A stretch of 45,356 nt of DNA from the NCBI GenBank assembly GCA_964516925.1, contig CAZEXL010000010.1, forward strand, positions 1 through 45,356, given 5' to 3'. Position 1 is the first letter of the stretch; each line of letters opens with the position of its first letter. The stretch is from CAG-552 sp964516925. Its GTDB lineage: Bacteria > Bacillota > Clostridia > Christensenellales > Pumilibacteraceae. The notes beneath the pieces are model-generated. The model saw nothing but the letters and a program-made list of their open reading frames with translations. It was not told the DNA's origin and ran no database searches. Positions 41,905 through 45,356 of the stretch are shown in pieces. The position numbers were made by a program, and so were the translations under genes.

Positions 41905-41934
41905 AAGGGTAGTAAGAAATAACTTGCTACCCTT
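41905..41934 (+). terminator. GGGTAG-type terminator of copy D
   Basis: AAGGGTAGTAAG (41905-41916) pairs with CTTGCTACCCTT (41923-41934) around AAATAA, with one G-U-type change, then a T-rich tail. Likely terminator of the GGGtGRT transcript. Confidence 0.82.
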
Positions 41935-41940
41935 TATTTA

Positions 41941-42087
41941 TATGTCATTGCGAGTTTGCGTAGCAAACGTGGCAATCTCTCCGTGATACTGCAACCACTC
42001 GGCAACATTAAACGTACTAATCTAAACCTTCTGTCATCCTGAGCCGCAAAGGCGAAGGATCTCGCGGAAGCGAAACGTATGTTAGTA
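41941..42087. repeat. Composite palindromic repeat, unit 1
   Basis: A GTCATTGCGAG...GGCAATCTCTCCGTG palindrome followed by AACGTACTAATCTAAACCTT and a GTCATCCTGAG...GAAGGATCTCGCGGAAGCG palindrome ending near ACGTATGTTAGTA. Unit 2 repeats the same order after about 179 bases. Confidence 0.8.
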
Positions 42088-42119
42088 CTGAGGCAACAGC
42101 AGAAAACAATTCTCAACCA

Positions 42120-42263
42120 TATGTCATTGCGAGGAGCGTTAGCGACGCGGCAATCTCTCCGTGTAACTGTACACTTTCGGCACAATCAAACGTACTAATC
42201 TAAACCTTATGTCATTCTGAGCCGCAGGCGAAGAATCCCGCGGAAGCGAAACGTATGATAGTA
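42120..42263. repeat. Composite palindromic repeat, unit 2
   Basis: Same two-part unit: GTCATTGCGAGGAGCG...GCGACGCGGCAATCTC, then AACGTACTAATCTAAACCTT and GTCATTCTGAGCCGC...GAAGAATCCCGCGGAAGCG, ending ACGTATGATAGTA. The loop sequences differ from unit 1 while the arms remain paired. Confidence 0.8.
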
Positions 42264-42289
42264 TTACAGTGAAAATTTTCAAGAAATTC

Positions 42290-42318
42290 TTGACACAAAG
42301 CTCATAATATGGTAAAAT
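42290..42318 (+). promoter_or_regulatory. Promoter of the coiled-coil lipoprotein gene
   Basis: TTGACA (42290-42295), a 17-base spacer and TAAAAT (42313-42318). Confidence 0.87.
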
Positions 42319-42360
42319 ACAATTAATAACGCAAACAAATAATTAGTCGGAGGTAAAAGC

Positions 42361-43260
42361 ATGAAAAGATTAATATGCTTGTTACTAACTGTAATAGCAA
42401 TGTTGTCGCTAGTAGGTTGTAACGACGATTTAGAAAAGAAGATAGAGGAGCTTGAGTATAAAATAGACGATTACGATCGCATAACAAGTAATATGATAGA
42501 CGACGATAAGTGGTTGCTCGGCATGATACAAGATTTGCAAGCGGATAAAGTGCTGTTAAATATAAAGATAACGGAATTGGAAGAAAAAATAGCAAAGAAC
42601 GAACAAGATATATCAAAGTCGGAAGAAGAAAACGACTCGTTAAATGCGCAACTGACGGAGTCGCAGGCGGAAATAGAACGTTTAAAAGAGCAACTTGCTA
42701 AGAGTGAAAAAGAATTAAATAGTGTATTAGATGTTTTGTGTGACGAGAAAATTGATGATTATTATGGAACAGAACCTGAGCCAGGGGTAGAATGTATTTG
42801 GATGCCGGACGTAGCCATTGGGTATAGATATTTAAAAGTCCCGTACAATATAGAAAATGTGAATATAAACGCATATTTGGGAGTCTGTGCTGAGGAATTA
42901 ATATACGGTGAAAAACCGATGCGTGCAATTGTTCAAATGTGGTGTGAGTATTATAACGACGAGGGACATTTGATTGCGATTCCCGGCGAATACAACGTCG
43001 GTTGTTTTGAAAACATTCATTTAGAAAAAGAAAAATATGTTTTTTGGCACTATGAGGATGTTTCGGAATTTTCCGATCTAAAGGCAAATATAAACGTAAA
43101 GATTCCGCAGGAACTAATTGCGTATGAATCGGGAGTAGTATATATGCATATTTATTTGGAATGTTTTACGGATAATTCTTGGGAAGCAATCAATGGAGTT
43201 ATGAATATAATACCAATCAATTATAAAAAAGCAGACGGGTATGTATTTTTGTATAAATAA
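42361..43260 (+). CDS. Coiled-coil lipoprotein, function unknown
   Basis: The 299-residue exported lipoprotein has a signal peptide MKRLICLLLTVIAMLSLVG and lipobox cysteine (LVGC, about residue 20). Residues 22-125 form a long heptad-type coiled coil (LEKKIEELEYKI, ITELEEKIAKNEQDI, SQAEIERLKEQLAKSEKEL). The C-terminal 170 residues are a beta-rich domain with many aromatic and acidic residues (VQMWCEYYNDEGHLIAIPGE, VYMHIYLECFTDNSWEAING). No family is recognised. CGGAGGT precedes ATG 42361. Base and codon use are visibly more AT-rich than upstream genes, shared with the next gene 16 bases downstream, which suggests an accessory or acquired pair. Confidence 0.82.
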   Translation: MKRLICLLLTVIAMLSLVGCNDDLEKKIEELEYKIDDYDRITSNMIDDDKWLLGMIQDLQADKVLLNIKITELEEKIAKNEQDISKSEEENDSLNAQLTESQAEIERLKEQLAKSEKELNSVLDVLCDEKIDDYYGTEPEPGVECIWMPDVAIGYRYLKVPYNIENVNINAYLGVCAEELIYGEKPMRAIVQMWCEYYNDEGHLIAIPGEYNVGCFENIHLEKEKYVFWHYEDVSEFSDLKANINVKIPQELIAYESGVVYMHIYLECFTDNSWEAINGVMNIIPINYKKADGYVFLYK

Positions 43261-43276
43261 TAAGTTGGTGGTAAAT

Positions 43277-45356
43277 ATGGATAGCAAAAGGAAAAAGATA
43301 AAACTATTATTTGTTGTTTGCATGCTTATGATTGCGGTAGCGTTATATATCAGCTTTGATTTTAACGAAGATGTACAGAATGTTTTAGCGGAAGAAACAC
43401 TTTATGCAATCGACGCAACAGAAACGAGTAGAGTAAGCGGTGTTTTAAAGTGGCAAGAAGATTTATTATTAGTCGACTCTGACGTAAAGACAAATGAAGA
43501 AAAAATTCATCCTCTTAAGTATGTTAAAGTGACATTAAGTTACGCAACTTCAGAAATGTTGATAGATGAGACATATACCGATTCTAACGGTGCGTACAAT
43601 TTTTCATACTATAATAGAGGAAGCGAAAACCTAATCTTAAAAATTTATGCGCAAGGCGAAGCAATAACGATAAAGTCGAAAACAAATGTTTATTGCTACG
43701 AAAAAGAATTAAACGACGTTTGTGCAGGACAATACAATGTAGAAACGATAGTTTTTGAAATGGGTGACACAAATGAAAGCAATGAAAATCACTTAGAAAG
43801 GGCATTGCAGATTTCGCAAGCGGCAATATTTGCGTCAAAATATGCAAAAGAAATGAATGGCGATTATTTTGAAAATGTAGATATAATTTATCCGATTAAT
43901 AACGATAGTTGCATTTTTTCAAGTGACGAAGTAAATATTAAAATAGGTAAAGGTAACCCAAACAACAAAATTTTGCAATCATATGCGTCGTGGGATGCGA
44001 TAATGCACGAATATGGGCACTACGTTCAATATTGTCTGTTAGGACCGAGTGAAGTTGGCGGAAGACATTCATTAACTGAAGATTTATGGTATAAAAAAGC
44101 TAATAAGCCAGACGGGTTAAAATTAGCGTGGAGAGAAGGTTGGGCAACGTTTTTTTCCGCTGCGGCGCAAAACTATTTTTTATCCGAGCTAAGTAATATA
44201 CCTACTGTTGGGGACGGAGTGTATAGTGCATATAATATTGATGAAGACCATGATTTTGTAAAAATAGTCAAAAATAAATTTTACGGGGAATTAAATGAAA
44301 TAAGTACGATAGGTGTTTTATGGGCGCTGCTTGTGGATACAAATGACAATTACGACACAATAAATTTAACGCATCAAGAAATGTGGGATTTGGTTTTTGG
44401 CGCAAAACGAAACAACACGTCCGGAGATTACAAAAACGTGTTGTTTTTTTCTACGTTTGCAAAGAATTTTTATGCGAATTTTCCGAATAAATATAACGAA
44501 TTCGGAAAAATATTACAACATTTTGGCTTTGCGGCGTCGATAACTAAAGCAGAATGGGAAAAAAATCTTTTACTTTATTTGTCGGATGAAAATAATGCGT
44601 CAATTAAGAGTCACAGAGCAAACGAATTTAAAATCGTGTTTTATAATGTTGAGACGGAAATATACACGATTGAAGGACTTGAACGAAATGATTCTTTGAC
44701 ATATCAAATAGATGATTATAACGCGTGGAAAGCTATGGAATTGTACGACATAGTACGCATTCGTGTTGTAGCTTATAATGCTTCGGATATTCGTACCGGA
44801 GGATATTATTCTGAATTTTACGAACTGATAATGCCGCAAAGGTACGAAATTGAGGACATTAATTCAACCGAGTGTATAATTAAAGGATTTAAAAAAGATA
44901 AATTATATACAAATATAGAAATATTGGAATATTATGGCGGTAAGATAGTAACGGCGATAGATGTAAATGCATTTAAAAATTGTTCTAACATAGAAAGTAT
45001 AGATATAAGTACTACGCAAATAACGGAGATAGGGGCGTGGGCATTTTTTGGTTGCATAAATCTAAAAGAAATCAAGTTGCCTCAATCGTTACAAAAAATA
45101 GCTGCAAATGCATTCAGCGGTTGCATTAGTATAGAGAGCATAGACCTGAGCACTACGCAAATTACGGAGATAGGGTCGAATGGATTTAATGGATGTACAA
45201 ATCTAAGCGATATTCACCTTTCAACAGAATTGTTTGCAATTGGCGAAAATGCGTTTTATAATACAAAAATTATCGATCAATTTGACGAAAACGAAATAGT
45301 ATATATCGGGAATTGGTGTATCGGTTATAATGGGACCATTAAAAATGCGATAATAA
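43277..45356 (+). CDS. Exported HExxH metalloprotease-like protein with leucine-rich repeats (partial, 3' end beyond window)
   Basis: The frame stays open from ATG 43277 to the window end, 693 codons without a stop. An N-terminal basic-hydrophobic segment (about residues 8-24) acts as signal or anchor. A beta-sandwich like a carboxypeptidase-regulatory domain follows (GVLKW...DETYTDSNGAYNFSY, about 50-110). A gluzincin-like site comes next: MHEYGHYVQ with H244, E245 and H248, and the candidate third ligand E287 in WREGWATFF. After about residue 560 come BspA-type leucine-rich repeats (ITEIGAWAFFGCINLKEIKL, then ITEIGSNGFNGCTNLSDIHL, then IGENAFYN), which are usually surface binding modules. 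GGTGG is a modest ribosome binding site. It probably pairs with the upstream lipoprotein at the cell surface. The C-terminus is not seen. Confidence 0.82.
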   Translation, partial: MDSKRKKIKLLFVVCMLMIAVALYISFDFNEDVQNVLAEETLYAIDATETSRVSGVLKWQEDLLLVDSDVKTNEEKIHPLKYVKVTLSYATSEMLIDETYTDSNGAYNFSYYNRGSENLILKIYAQGEAITIKSKTNVYCYEKELNDVCAGQYNVETIVFEMGDTNESNENHLERALQISQAAIFASKYAKEMNGDYFENVDIIYPINNDSCIFSSDEVNIKIGKGNPNNKILQSYASWDAIMHEYGHYVQYCLLGPSEVGGRHSLTEDLWYKKANKPDGLKLAWREGWATFFSAAAQNYFLSELSNIPTVGDGVYSAYNIDEDHDFVKIVKNKFYGELNEISTIGVLWALLVDTNDNYDTINLTHQEMWDLVFGAKRNNTSGDYKNVLFFSTFAKNFYANFPNKYNEFGKILQHFGFAASITKAEWEKNLLLYLSDENNASIKSHRANEFKIVFYNVETEIYTIEGLERNDSLTYQIDDYNAWKAMELYDIVRIRVVAYNASDIRTGGYYSEFYELIMPQRYEIEDINSTECIIKGFKKDKLYTNIEILEYYGGKIVTAIDVNAFKNCSNIESIDISTTQITEIGAWAFFGCINLKEIKLPQSLQKIAANAFSGCISIESIDLSTTQITEIGSNGFNGCTNLSDIHLSTELFAIGENAFYNTKIIDQFDENEIVYIGNWCIGYNGTIKNAII

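Noticed and set aside
41842..42263. CRISPR-like array after the GGGtGRT gene
   Set aside because: The repeats are long, palindromic and few, spacing is irregular and there is no leader or cas gene; they are interspersed palindromic repeats.

Overview
The window looks like a metagenome-assembled contig from an uncultured, probably endospore-forming clostridial (Bacillota) bacterium. The reasons are sporulation genes (spmA, spmB, gpr), strong AGGAGG-type ribosome binding sites, near-consensus TTGACA-17-TATAAT promoters, and clostridial gene types: single-chain PurL, a GGGtGRT gene pair, DUF1858, PRC-barrel and M29 aminopeptidase. A run of exactly 100 N at 13778-13877 is a scaffold gap, and its two flanks are identical for 50 bp.

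Layout. 1-2.2 kb: gdhA behind a perfect-consensus promoter, and a small two-helix membrane protein. 2.2-3.3 kb (minus): spmA-spmB. 3.4-7.8 kb: metG-tatD, an M29 aminopeptidase and a small unknown protein. 7.8-13.5 kb: a small membrane protein divergent from a regulator that joins a HicB-like domain to a TetR-type HTH, an orphan XRE repressor, and a heterodimeric ABC exporter with one degenerate ATP site. 13.5-14.9 kb: interspersed repeats, the gap, tRNA-Arg(UCG) and a cyclophilin. 14.9-17.7 kb (minus): a two-gene membrane redox unit, a 7-TM protein ending in a CxxC tail and a polyferredoxin-thioredoxin fusion. 17.8-19.1 kb (minus): uppP and tspO. 19.2-30.0 kb: purECFMNHDL, eight tightly packed genes ended by tandem hairpins. 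30.2-33.5 kb: a small membrane protein, an S20 gene with a long charged tail, gpr, murI and a PRC-barrel protein. 33.5-39.5 kb: DUF1858, pth, mfd and a PrsA-like lipoprotein. 39.5-41.8 kb: a thioesterase, then the NifU-like/GGGtGRT pair. 41.8-42.3 kb: repeats. 42.3 kb to the end: an AT-richer accessory segment with a coiled-coil lipoprotein and a gluzincin-like HExxH protein with BspA-type leucine-rich repeats that runs off the window.

Most notable is a dispersed 3'-UTR cassette. Three unrelated genes (ABC exporter, GGGtGRT gene, polyferredoxin-thioredoxin gene) are followed, with zero intervening bases after a TAA stop, by the same oriented element. It has a 13-14 bp hairpin with compensatory base changes between copies, an A-rich spacer and a GGGTAG-type terminator hairpin. 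Next are the HicB-TetR fusion with overlapping divergent promoters and a 23-bp palindrome, the membrane redox unit, and the tailed S20. Much of the rest is ordinary core metabolism: de novo purine synthesis needs purB and a PurK or CO2 route from elsewhere, and the mfd, pth and murI regions are conventional.
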